A stretch of DNA of 64,000 bases, taken from Diploscapter coronatus (Eukaryota > Nematoda > Chromadorea > Rhabditida > Rhabditidae). Below are positions 1 through 13,000 of this stretch, piece by piece. The stretch lies in contig OZ038423.1 of NCBI GenBank assembly GCA_964036155.1, positions 40,067,249-40,131,248 of the forward strand. Direction: 5' to 3'. The notes under the pieces were generated by a model that was not told the DNA's origin, did not search any database, and saw only the letters and a list, made by a program, of their open reading frames with translations. The position numbers and the translations under genes are program-made. The first letter of the stretch is position 1; each line of letters starts with the position of its first letter.

Positions 1-102
1 AACGAATAAATAAAGTAGGCAAGTCTCACAGGTAGGAAATCAGGCTAACGTTAGAAAATCACTTTCAAATAATCACAGACATCATCGAATTAGAAAACTT
101 GC

Positions 103-2747
103 CTAAATCCCGTATGAAGGGTCCTTCGGAGTATCGACTTTCAAAGGCTGTTGTTGCTCATAAGGTTGCTGAATCAGTGATAATGAACAAGTTCAAATAA
201 AAAATGATTCATACTTGTTGACCGGTTTGAACGGGAGGATGTTGTTCGATTGGCGCTAGATGAACTTGCTGGGCTTGTGCCTGGAATTTCAAATAAGGAA
301 CAACAAAATTTAGCTAAAATTTTAGTCAGTCTCATAAGTCTGAGTTTAAAAACGGTAAAAAGTCCATTTCTATTATGCTATTCAGAGCTTCAAATTGAAA
401 CTAAGAAATTCAAATTTCAAATTGGAACATTTTTCTGAGAATGAGATTATTAGCAACCTGTTGAGGAGGAACAGCATCGTGAACGGGCTGTTGATTGTGA
501 TCGACCGCGGGTTGGACAGGTTGTTGGTGAGCTGCAGTGGATGTTTCATAAGCATGTTCGCCCCAGCCTGGACGGGATTATCTATCATCTAGCACTCATT
601 CTAGTCGAGAAAGAAAGTGTTAGCGTGCACAATACAAAAGTGGATGCAGAGTTAAACCGAGTTTAGATAGTCCCAACCCAAAGCTGTAAACGACGACGAA
701 TCGCTTACCTTGCTCCTTGGCATATTCACGCTCAAACTCTTCCAACTCCTTGTCAGTGTAGACCTGCTGAGAAAGTAATAAGGATATTCAAGTGAATATA
801 AAATGACTGAAATTTGTTTCGATGCGTAAAGGAAGAATGGAGAATTGTCAACATAAAGTGTTTAGGAAGGTTCTGAGTGATTTCAAGTCCAGTTCGCCTT
901 TTCGCATTCCATTTCTATCACAACTTTTCCGTTCTTCCCATACCTATTGTAGAAAGTATTGGCTTTCTAGCAAACTGATAATTCTTATAATGCAATCTAC
1001 CTGTTCCTGGCCCAAGTCTTTCCATCCCTCGTCCTTTCCATCGTCGGCCTGTGCCTCTGTGTCGTGCAGAAATTCTTCCAGCGAAATCAGCCGATCGCCG
1101 TTTTTGTCCATTTGCTTGGAGACGTGCTCGCGCATTCTGTACATTTCTTCCATTCTGAAATCTTTCGTGAAAACATTTCCAGCTCATTCAATAACAACAA
1201 ACCGTTCTCTTGGATCATCATCCGGGTCGGTTTCGTTGTACATTTTCTCGAGTTCCAGCTGGAAGAGAGCCTCCAGTTCGTCATCATTCCTGCAATTTCG
1301 AAAAGCTTCATGATTTGGCCTGTAAAACTATTCCAAATCCTACCAATAGCCGTCCCCGTTCAGGTCATGAAGAGCAAAGAATGTCCTCGGATCATAGCTA
1401 TCCTTATCCATCTAAAACTTTTCATCGACAAAATAAAAAAAGCGAAACTTAGAATAGCGGTACTGAAAAGGTGGAATTTCCTCGAAATTTTAATTGAATT
1501 TTTCTTCAAAAAATTTCATAAACCACTAACATGATCCTTCTCCTCCCAAACTTCCTCGAGCTGTTCACGACCTCCTGGATGTTTCAGTTTCTCGTGTTCG
1601 TTGTGTCGTTTGTTCGCTTCTTCTGCTTCTTTGAGGGCTCGTTCTCGTTCCTGAATTTCATGATTTGTGAAAGAAAAGTGATGACTCTGGAAAGAAACCT
1701 GTGCATCCATTTGAGCGAGTTTGTGGTCCTCTTCAGCCTTTTTCTTCATTTCGTACTCCTTGAAGTCTTTCTTGCGTTCTATATCGATTGTCTCCATATC
1801 TTGTACTGTCTGGAGTTTGTATTTCTCTCAAATTATGTGCGATTGTCCTTACCTTTGTGATAAGCTTCCTCAAATCCTCCTTGCCGAATTTGTCCCACTG
1901 CTCAACGTCGATGTGGTCAGGCATTTTTATGTTGTGCGAGCCGCCATCGACCTAAAATGATAAATTCAAAAAATCAAGTTTAAAAATAAATTTAGAAATG
2001 CAAATGACGGAATCTTCAAACTCATTACTTTGGCAAAAATTCAATTACATAGCACATCGTGAAAATTATATGAAAAAGAACAAAAGGAATATTTGCAGGG
2101 AAACTAAGACATATTTTAAGAAAATCAAATTATAGAAATTGCAAAATAACAAGTACCTCGATTTGCTTCTGAATCTGTTCGCGAAGACGCTCGATTTCAT
2201 CGAGCTTAGCTTTGTGGAGTCTGTCAAAAACGCTGTTGTCCAAATCATGGATGTGGTCTGCGATGTTTCCTGCCTATAAGAAATTATCTTAAATTTAAGT
2301 TTAATATAATAAATACTTTGATATCAGCCTCGTTCATTCCTCTCATTTTCTCGTTGAATTTCGGATCGCTCTCCAGAATCTTCACGACTTCTTCCAGATA
2401 CTTTTGATAAGTGAATTGATAGCCCTGAATTATTCTTTTAATATATATTTTTCAATTCTTTGAAAATAACCATACGTGTTTTGATCCATCATCCTGAGGT
2501 GTCGTTGTCTGTTGATCGTTTGCATGACCGGCCTGAAATTATAGTTGTTGATCAATTGAAAAATGACTAATCGTATTCGATTCCAAAACATCCAGGAACA
2601 ATTAACATCGATTATGAATTGGTAAAACACCTGAGCCTGTTGATCATGTTGCTGCGCAGCTTGAGCGGCCTGCTCCTGCTGATTCCTTAGTGGAGGGGCC
2701 GCGTTCGCCCGAACTATCAGACCGGCTATCAACAATAATCGAATCAT
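103..2747 (-). CDS. nucb-1: Nucleobindin (secretory-pathway EF-hand calcium-binding protein)
   Basis: About 447 codons in about 14 exons. The protein opens with a signal peptide (MIRLLLIAGLIVRANA) and a Gln/Ala-rich mature N-terminus, then the conserved nucleobindin segment containing YQKYLEEVVKILE, and a basic, heptad-rich helical region (residues about 165-245). Two EF-hands follow: DLNGDGYW (about residue 260) and DKNGDRLISLEEF (about 313-325), separated by the acidic stretch NETDPDDDPRE. The C-terminus is Gln/Pro-rich and ends in DPSYGI. Nucleobindins are Golgi/secreted calcium-binding proteins that also bind G-alpha subunits; that role is family knowledge. The start ATG lies directly after TTTTTGCAG, so it is either a trans-splice acceptor or a cis acceptor preceded by a non-coding exon. 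Several introns are short with weak donors (GTTTCT, GTTGCT), and one is 48 bp and frame-neutral, so it can be mistaken for coding sequence. Identification is secure; individual exon ends less so. Confidence 0.9.
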
Positions 2748-3169
2748 CTGCAAAAATAATAATGAAAAGCCGATGTATCGAGAAAAATTGAATAACAGCA
2801 AATGATTGAAGACGATGAATAACCACTGAACAATGACATCAATACAGAAAACGTCAATGTCATAAATATTTGAACATCTTTACACGTGTATCAAAATTGC
2901 CAATATCAGTTTAGCGAACAAGGTGTAGCTGCAAAGTCAAGGCACGTTTGAAAAGAAGTGGGCGTGGCAAATGTAGCTACTTCGTGAAAAGGAAAGAAAG
3001 GGGAAAATAGGAACTGAAAATAGAGATTCAACACCCCGGAAGATCTCATCTTTGGAATTTTTAAGCCAAAAATTAGCCTTGAATTAAATATTGAAATGAT
3101 AACTTCTCACCAGTTTCCGTAAAATTCCACCATTTTTCGCCAATTTTTTGTGATTTCAGAATTTCTCTA
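2748..3169. other. Divergent intergenic space between nucleobindin and the MYRF locus
   Basis: About 420 bp between two divergently transcribed loci, so it probably holds both promoters. It is AT-rich. I see no coding exon and no clear TATA box. Confidence 0.4.
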
Positions 3170-6100
3170 ATGATGAAACTGTCGAAGTACGTCGATCTTG
3201 CCAACGACATGGCAGTCTGGAATGCGGTGAGTCGAAAGAACTTGTGAAGTTCAAAGAAATCGTCAAAAACAAATAATCAAAATTCTTGTGATTTTCAGGA
3301 AGAGAACGGCTTGCGGTCGGTCTACGAAAATATCGAAAATTCGACGGCTACTTGTCTGCAAGCTGGAAGTTTTTGTGATCCACGCCGGTCAACTTCTAGC
3401 TCTGCACAGGTACGTCGTTATGAAATATTAAAAAGCTTTCGAAAATTAGCTTTCGCCATTCAAGATTCTCTTTTCACGCTGAGTGATTCTGTGTAAGGCT
3501 TTTCGTATTAGTGTTTTTTTCATGATTTTCTTCAAGCTTCCTTGAACGGAGACTGATTCGAATTTTAAATTTGGAACGGAGACGGACAAATAAGGCACGG
3601 GTTGAGGGCGTGTCAAAAATTTTAAAACTTGCTCAATATTTGCATGGAAAATTTTTTATCACAAAAAGACAAATTTTGGGATGGACGGGTACTTTTTGAG
3701 ACAAGACGGATAGGAACGGGTCCAACTTTTTGAGGATAACACGTGACGGGAAAATCGGCAAAAATCTGGAGTAGGACGGAAACGACTAACCATTTAGGAA
3801 GACTGATTTTCTTGGTAAGAGAAAAATCAATTAGATCATCATGTGCTATATTCTTCATGCGCTATTGAGATTACTTCGAATTTCTTCTTTTATCAAGTCA
3901 AATATAACTGCTCACTTTTCAAATGACTATACCTAAATTTATTACAATCAATATTTTGACGGTTCTGTTCGCAATATCAATCATTCGGAATTTCGATCTT
4001 TCACTTTGCATATGCTCCTTCTTTGTCTGTCTGCGCTCTCTCGCTTCTTCTTCTTCTTTCTGCCAGCTAAGGGTCTTTTTGCCATTTCACCAAATGCCGT
4101 TCATCTTGGAAATGGTATAGAAAAAATGAGAACGTGAAGGATGAAAAATTAGGAAGGGGCACATGATGCAATGAGAAGGAAGATTGAAGAGAGACAAAGA
4201 AGTAGAGGAAGAGGAAGGGAGGGCAGACAGACAGTGAGACAGACAGAGCTGCGCAGACAGGAACAGAAATAAAAATAGCAGAAATAGAAATAGATGGAAA
4301 GCAATGCTTGCTATTTGCCATTCTGCGATTCGGCATTCAGCTATTTTTCCATCTTTCGCTCCCAACCCATTTCCCTCCAATTTCTACGCAGTTCCAAATT
4401 TCAAATAACCATTCGCATCGATTTTTCTTGGTTGTATCTTTTTACTCCTCCTCTTTCAAAAGTTCTTGTCACGTTTCTAAAAAAAATTAACCTCATTATC
4501 ATTTATCAGAGGTAGAACGAATTTCTGTTTCCGGTTTTTAAACTCCTATTTCGTTTCAACTCTATTCTCTATCACCGAATTTTCGAAAAAAAAATTGACT
4601 TATCTACTATTCAGTCAAACTTTGTCAAAATCCAAATTTAGCCCTCAAATTAAAATTTCAACTTCTGGAGGTTTAATCAATCCTGATATTCAATCAACTT
4701 TTTTCTCTCCTTCACTCATTGCTCATCTGACCTTTTGCCAATCAATCGATAGATGATTGCGTCACTCTGCGACCTAACCTGTGAGCACTCATTTTCAATT
4801 TCAACGTATGCCTACAATTTGCAATTCTTTGCTCATTTTCCTTGCTATTTCCAGCTTTTCAACTACACAATTCTCTTATCAATCGAAATGCAATTTTGAT
4901 CATTCATTTATAAACAGCAAAACGTGAAATTCATTTGACAAATGCTCGACTCTCTTCTCTATCGTGATTTTATTGACCGTGTTTTCTCCTCCAGTTTATT
5001 TATTTCCCCGGCGGCGATTTCAAAGGCTTTCTTTAATTCTTTAACGAACTTGCACAGAGCTTTCCACGGTATTTAGGTTTCATCCGATGTGAATTATCAT
5101 GATTCGGCAAAAAAAACTTGCACCGAAATTACTCTCCTCCTTTTCATTTCTATTTTCACTTCTTCCCTTGTTTTGAACTCGTTGAGTATATCCGGTGATT
5201 TGTTCTAGTCCCATATTTATCCCCTAAAATGCGGGATTTTATAATTTCATTCACGATTTTTTAAGCAAAATGGCGAAAACGCGGCAAAATCACAAAAGAC
5301 AGACGGAGAAAATGGTATGGGATTCGTGTGGTTCGCAGTATTTTTGAGTGGAAGGTCACATTTTTCCTGGCCGAGATTTCTAAATTCACTTTTACTCATT
5401 CGGTTATCCCATTCAGTTTTTCCTTCCCATTCCTTATCATGCACTCCGAGATTTACTCCAGGCCCTCTTTATTTATTTATTCGTCTATTATTGCAACGCG
5501 GAGTTTTCAGCTCTCACGATCTTTTGCAATCTTTTTGTCTTCTGAACGGCAGGCCAGGCACTACCATGCGACAGAGAAATAAAGCATGAAAAAGACGATG
5601 ATGAAATATTTAGAACGAGAGAGCGGGAAGAGTGGACAGAGAAGGAGAGGGTGAGAGAAGGCAGAGATAGGCGAGAGACTCCACTCCTAGCCTCTTCTAT
5701 TGAATTTCCGCGCAAAAAACTAGTTTCTTTCGCGATTGAAAAACTCAAAAACTGTAGTGACAGACAATCATGTAAGAAGTAAGAAAAGGCAGGGGAAGGG
5801 AAGGCAAAGATGCAAAAGAAGCGAATGAAGGCCGCCCTGTTCTGTCTGGAATCTCTCGATTTCACGCATTCCCTCCAACCCCTCACTTCCATTTCTACTT
5901 CAATTGGCCTTACCTCTCCTCTCATTCCCTCCTTTCTCTCTTCTTCTTTTCAACCATGCACACTTCCCCTCCTGTTATTCGAATTCGATAACCGTTTGTT
6001 CCTCTCAAATTTCGAATTTCTTCGAGTATAGATTTTTCTCGCTCTAAAATTACTCGTCCTGATTCTGTGAGCTTTATCTAACTTTAGACCATCATAAAAT

Positions 6101-9100
6101 AACTTTTTCATAGCATACTTTTTTTTGTTTTTAATTTTATGATGAAAGATGGCAATTTTCTGTTAAGAAGCATCTATTTTAGCTCATAAATAATTCGCAA
6201 TAATGCGTTCTTCCCCTCATTTTGTGTGTAGTGTTATTCTCTCTGCCTCTGATTGGATATCCCTACTTTAGCATATACTGTGTTATTTTCTATTTCATCT
6301 TTATCCTGTTAAATCCCGCCTCATCTATTCACTCAAACTTCGACCGCTATGTCTTGTTTCTTCCCTTCCTCTCCCCTTTCTCTTTTCGTCTCTGCAGCTC
6401 TTTCCTCTTTCAGCTTTCTGCTTCTTCCTCGTTTCTAATTGTAACCCAGGGGCTCACGTGAATGTGTGGACTTGATATTTGTCCATTTTCCTGCCAAACT
6501 CTTTCACTTTCTCACTTTTTCAATCAATTCACTTTGGCATTTTGCGGCCTCCATTTTTCGCCTCAAAAACCTTTTTTTTTATTAAAAATTGACCATGTCT
6601 AATTTCAGAAAATACGAAAACAACTTTTCATTATCTCGCGTGAAATTTTCAAAAATCCTTTTCCATTCGATGCTATTTTCGAACGAATACTTGGATTTGA
6701 TAAGAGAAGTGAGCATTAGAGGCAGGAGGCTTATTTCTGCCCGAACGAATGTCTATGTAGTTTGATGTGAGGCAATAAAGTTGCGAGAATCGTCCGTTCC
6801 AATGCGTTGTTTTGATAGAGAGCACAAAGGTTAGCCAGGAGGCGTTCTGGTGAAACTAGATTAACTTTGATATGTCATTAAATTAGAAACCCGCATGAAA
6901 GAGTTTTCCTTGCGAATATTATAATTCGCTGTTAAAGCAAACTCAACATTTCTCGAAATAATGGCCTTCCATTTTTCATTCTTTTATTCACTTGGTCACA
7001 TGTTTTCCTCGCTATTCTGTGAAGTTACGAGGTTTCAAGGTCGTTTTTACCATTGCAAAACGCGCATTTATGGGAATTTTCTTGTTCGATCTTGTGAATA
7101 TTTCTGATTAGTTCTAATCCTTTTATTTTCTAAAATAATTTTTGCGCTCCAAAAACGTTCATCCAAATTTTCAGGAGTTATATCAGAGAATCAAATTTTC
7201 TATATTTTCGAAAAAAAAAGGTTATCTCTATAGATTTTAAGTTATGAAATCTTTCCAAATCTTCGAAATAAAGCAGTTCTCGATAGTACTCTTCCTAACT
7301 TTATTTGTGTACATATTTCATCTTCAAGTTCTCGAATTGAATGCTCAAGGTCATTTTGTTGCGCAACTCTGCGAAACGTGTGCTGTGCCATTTCCGTGCT
7401 TTTCGCCTTTCATTTTCGCAAACTTTCTCGTAATTCGTCATCGTTTTTGTAGACATTGTGCAGTTTCACGTCCTTGTGCAGAGATTGGATGCCTTATGAA
7501 GGAGGAGGGGAAGGAAAGAATGGATTAGAATAGTGATTCACTCACGTGGCTCTCGGCCATGCAGAAATACAGTCTCATGAGCAATTCTTCATTCAATCTC
7601 CCTTTCTTCGTCTTTTTCTTCGTCTCAATTTGCCATTACTGAATATCCATTTCCATTTACATCACTCTCCCCTTCCTTTAATTAGAATCGTTCCATTTTG
7701 CACTAAACAAATCACGATTTTCTGCTTTTATCCCAAATTAAGCCGTTTTTCTTCGAATTTAATCAACCTAACTTTGTAAAAGCGGATTAAACGAGACATT
7801 TCGAGATTGAAATTTAGAATTTTCGCGTTCAAATTCCGAACGGATCGCCTTACTCCTGTTAAGTCAGCTGATTTTCTGCTGGATATGCCTTTCAAATGCC
7901 TTTATTTTAGAGGTTACCAGAACCAAACTAAATCTCTTACATTAAAATCGCCTTAGCGCATCCTTCATTCGATTAATTCTGCTGTCGTCAATCGTCTAAT
8001 TCTTGATTATTGAATGATTCTGCGCAAACAATATGATAATTCTACCGGGGACACATTAAGTCTGGCCAAAGCTTCTACTTTCCCTTTAAAAATGCTGAAA
8101 TTGTCAACATTTCTCAAGATTTCTGATTTTTCTCAAGAGATACTATGGCTTATTTTGAAATTTCGCTTACACTGCAATTTATTTACTTCTCCCACCTGAT
8201 CTTATCACTAAAGCACGCATAACTTTTCATCAAGCCATCCAATTCTTAAGGATACCTTGCAAAATATTTTTAAAGATTAGCGAACTTTATTAGTTTAACT
8301 TCTATAATCATACCGTTATATTCACCTGCAGTTATTCAAAATTTCACCTTTTCTTTCCTTATCTTGAGTTGTTTTGTCAACACTGCATAATCTACATCAG
8401 GTTTTATTATTTTCAAGGATCTCATTTGAGTATTATTTTGCGAAAATTTGTGAGCGTTATTCTTATCCAGTTTCTATTCTATCTGGTAATTCGAATTTTC
8501 TAAATGATCATTTTATTTTTTCTTTGTTTCGAGTTATTTCGTCAGCAAATACTCCTCCCTGCTCTTCTTCCCATGTCCACTATCGTCTTTTCACTTCATT
8601 TTTCTGTCCGTTCCAGGCACGAACTGATAATTTCAGAGTCAGCTGAAAACAAAAAGCTCAAAAGATCTTCGAATTTCATTATCAAAAAGGCACGAATTTT
8701 TCATGTCATCAATTCAGCCTTTTCAAAATAGGAATTTGGAAGATAAAAATTTGTGCTGGTAGAAATGCAAAGAAAACTTCCGCGAAACAACGAAATCGTT
8801 TTTGCGGATTTTCCAATATCCCCCCTTTCGAATGATTATTGAGTTTTCATTTCTACTAAATTAAAAATCGTTAGCTTACTTTGAATAGCAAGGTTTTTCC
8901 TTCAGAAATTTGATCTTCATACATTGATGGCTTGTTTAGATCAATCAATGCTATATAATTTTTGAAGAAAAAACGTGTTTTAGTCAAGCTTCAAAAAATG
9001 TGTCTAAACTATATCTTCTCTTGGGCCTTTCTAGGCTCACTGATAAGATTTTCCAATGGTCAAGTGACTTTTTCCATCACAAATTGAAATGGTCAAAATA

Positions 9101-9970
9101 CATTCTTGTTTTCGGGTAATATTGCATCGCTTCCGTAAGCCAAAGCTCTTGTATTTCGGCATCTCTACTACCTCACACATTTACTGTGGACAAAAAAGTG
9201 AAAATCTCTGAAGAAAAGCGCGGCGCGACCCCGAACGATGAAAAATGAGACAAAGAAAAAAATAAAAATGGGCAATGAGAGAAAAATCAAAGGAAACACG
9301 AGAAGCCGAGAGGCTTGCAAATGCTGCGAGCCGAGTGAGTGAAATTGTGAAAATGAGAGAGATGGGAAAAGGAAGGAGCAAAAAAAGCGGGGGTCGTTCG
9401 AATGCAAACCAAACAGCGGGCAAACGGGACAAATGGCAGGCCGCTCTGTCTCAGTCAGTTTTGTTCTGCTTTCCCAGCCATCGATCATTAGATTCACTCA
9501 TTAGCTCATTTCACTCATCAAGCTTCTTTCATCCATCTCTTTCTGATCCTGCTGGACTGATTCTCTACCTGACCAATCGCCACACAACCCACACCCCCTG
9601 CCCTGCCTCATGACCACTTCACTCTTGTTTCAAACTTCAAGTTTCGATGCTGAACTGATCAATATTTGCTTCCTTTAAAATTCTCGATCTCTGAAATTGT
9701 ATTCCGTCATTCTGCATTTTAAGTTTGCATATTGAATACTCTGGTTATCATTCCCGTCTGAACTGATTAAACTTGTGTTCTGATGGAGCACTACTTCTGT
9801 CTTTTTTCATTTTCAAAAATTTCAATATTTTAATTGATCTAATCTCTATAATCGATATTTTTCTTTATGCTATACTTATATCTGACGAATAGTTTTTACT
9901 CTATTTTATATGGATTCAAGTTCTTCCAACTTACTAATTCTTTATTTTTCAGAATCTCAGCGATTTATGA
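3170..9970 (+). CDS. Possible upstream ORF spread over MYRF 5' leader exons
   Basis: Two exon-like blocks (3170-3226 and 3299-3409), flanked by good acceptor/donor signals (TTTCAG before both, GTGAGT and GTACGT after), read in one frame from tandem ATGs: MMKLSKYVDLANDMAVWNA, then EENGLRSVYENIENST and onward. The last donor could splice to the acceptor at 9951-9952 just before the MYRF start. In that case the frame runs six more codons and stops at 9968-9970, giving a 61-aa upstream ORF that ends 42 nt before the MYRF ATG. I do not recognise the peptide. Alternatives are a separate small gene, or coding exons joined to another isoform. The exon calls rest only on splice signals and an open frame. 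Confidence 0.35.
3410..9952 (+). other. 6.5-kb leader intron / upstream region of MYRF
   Basis: No convincing exon. About 3540-3800 carries a loose run of ACGG/GACGG words (for example GGAACGGAGACGGAC, AGGACGGAAACG) that looks like a decayed short repeat. About 4010-4260, 5390-5950 and 6300-6420 hold long pyrimidine-only or purine-only tracts, some paired head to head. Small ORFs here are uninterrupted low-complexity sequence and not gene-like. Confidence 0.4.
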
Positions 9971-10012
9971 GAAGCTGACATACCGAAACCCCATATTCGA
10001 GTTCAGTCAACG

Positions 10013-13000
10013 ATGCTACCTCGCAATCCCTATCCTCCTGAATATGAGGAGTTCGAAGGTACGTAAACATTATTCTTTTTTTTTACTTTTTTCCAATGAA
10101 ACTTTATCAATTCTAATTATTATTTTATGCATATTAAAATTCAAAACTGTTGACAATAAAATCCGCCGTATTTTGAGGATGAACATATCCGTTTCGGAAC
10201 AGAAGTTTATGATTTGAGAAAAAGCAATCATTCCAAAAGAAAGAATTTAACATTTTGTTTTCTAATTCTAAGCAAACCTAAGACGAAAATTCTCCAAACG
10301 AAAATAAACTGGATTTAGCCTCAAAAACAACCACATTTCTGATATCACCTGGCACGAATGAAAATTCATGATAATTTTGAGCTAGAGGTGCGAATTTGTT
10401 CAGAAAACATCTAGGGAGCATGTCTCGTTAGAATTCTAACGTTTTTCTTCCTTTGATCTGAGTCTATGATTTTTTATTCGTGGTTGAGATCAAGCGCAGT
10501 TAGGTCTTTCTCAATTTTGTCCACTAATTCTAAGCCTTCTTTTCAAATTTTCCTAATCATGTTTTCTTATTCTAAATGAATATTACAATGTTACGTCATT
10601 GATTTGGCTTATAATTTGCACTCTCCTAAGCATTCTTTATTATTGCGGAAGAAAAAGTTTTGCAAAATCTAGTCTATTTTTAGCCATAAGAATAGCAATT
10701 AAATTTACTTTAATTTCTAAACGTTCTAAGGGGCGTTTCAATTTTTTTTCGAACATCTGTCTTTACTACTGCTTTTATAGTAAGCAAATCCGAAAAAAGC
10801 AGATGTAGTATTTCTTCGACTTACCATTTCAAAAGGATTAAAATTCGTTAGCCAGACAGATTTTAAGACTTTATTTTTACTTCGTTTCTCATTTTGAATT
10901 TTTCTTAGCGCGAAGTGTAATGTAGCAATGCAGTTGCAGTAATCTGTGCGGTAGGTTAAATGAATGAATGAATGGGTCCATCCAAGGAGAAATTGGAAAT
11001 TGAACGATGGAAGGAGAATTTGGTAGACCGAAGGACGGCATAAACTCGCCAATTTTATTAGTCCCATCTCTCCTTTCTTCGATTCGAACGATGAACGCAC
11101 AAAGTAGTCACTGCGAATTGGCATTTGAGTGGGCGGAGCTTTATTTTGGCCACTTTCATTTTTCTTTCTCGGTTCATCCTCATTTGATGTAACTTTTCTG
11201 GCAATATAAAAATATTGAGGTCCAAGGAATGAAAATAGTTCACAAAACGACCTAGCTAAACCCCTATCCTAAACTTGTCTCATCAAATTCACTCATCTTA
11301 TTGTAACTATTCTTATTTTTTCCATCATTCATCCTCGCCGTAATTTATCTCTTCAAAATAATGACGAAATATTTTCTTTGAATAATTCCTGAACATTTTG
11401 CACTTGTTATCATCAAGTTGTTGATGAAATTTCTAATACTAATCATAACGCATAGCAGATGATCTGCCACATTTTATTTGTGAAAAACTTGCTCTGCTCA
11501 GCTAGTCGTCTACTTCCCAAATAATAGCATATTAACTATTCTATATTTATATCACTAATTTCTAATCCTGCGGTTCCAATCCATCTTATCTGATCTACTG
11601 ATAAGCCCCCCAAAAGGCTTACTTACATTCTCCTCTCATGCTCATTTGCTCATTTTCTGCCCTGCCGTACTTGGAGCGATCTCCCTCCCCTTCTTCCCTT
11701 CCTTTTTTTGCTTGTCTGCCTCAGGGCTATTTCAAGTGATGTTCACCCGGCTAGTGCCTGGCAGTGCTATTTTGTCGACTGAACGCTCGATGTTGCGAGC
11801 AGATGAAAAAAGACAAGTCGGGTGGAGAGAGGGCAGAGAAAATTGCTGCAAAGGAGAGAGAGGAGAGAGGAAGTGCAGAGAGCGAGGAGAGGGCAGAGAT
11901 GAAATCGTAAAAGTCCCTTTGCACTTTCATGCCCAGGGGGGAGTGGAGAAAAACTCAGCTGTACTATTTCTTCTAGTTTTATATCTTTGTCTGTGCTCTC
12001 TCGTCGAAGCTTCCTTCTCTATGCTCTCTGTCATTCCTTCTATGCCTCTTGTTTCTCTTTCTTTGTCTGTCTGCTCTCTCTTCTGTCCACAACCGTGTGT
12101 ACTACAGAAGCCAACTGCTATTCTTCCCTCTCCTCACTGACCACTCACTTCCACTCTCCACTCAATTCACCTCCATTCTATCTCACGGCTCTGATTGTGA
12201 GTCATTCTGACACCTCAGTCGAGTTTTTAGGATCAACTAGGTAACCATAACTCAGTTATTATTTTACTATCAAGTCAATATACGATTTTCTAGATGCATA
12301 TAAATTTTCGCATATCGTAATTGTTCACTCTATTTTTGCTTCTAGAAAATTAGTCTTTCAAAAATTTGCTTCAACTATCAAATTATCGTCTCGCTTTTCG
12401 ATAATCACATTATCCTTCTGATGCGCAGCGATTAATTTCAAAGTTGGCAGAATTTTGCGATATATGTATATGATTTCAGCGACGATTATATGCTAGCATT
12501 TCAGCCAAATCTTGCTCGGTCCTTCCGAGTCTGCTTCTTCAAATTCAAGCATTTTTATTGTTCGAAAATCCATACCATTTTCTACGCCAGACAATCATCC
12601 CTGATGATCTGCTTCTTATCATTTATCAATGTGTCTTTCGTAACCATTCCTTAGTTTTCGACTGATAAGCTTCTATAGTATTGGTGGTCCGAATCAGAGC
12701 TGAGACGAAGTTGAAATCTTAAAATTCGAAGTCGAAGTCGAAGTTGGCTCAAAAACCCTCGAAATTTCGACTTTCGAAGTCGAAACTTCGTCTCAGCTCT
12801 GGTCTGAATGACTACATTCACACCTCTTGCATTTTCGTACAACTCCTAAAAATATCTTCTGTCTCTTCGTTAATTTGAATGAACGTGCTCATCGTAATTC
12901 ATTTTTATTATAATTTATTCCCGCGAATTTCCCACTTGACTGGCAACTTCTCGTGTTTCCATTCCATTCCGCTGATTAGCCCTGCCTCTCTCTCTGTTGC

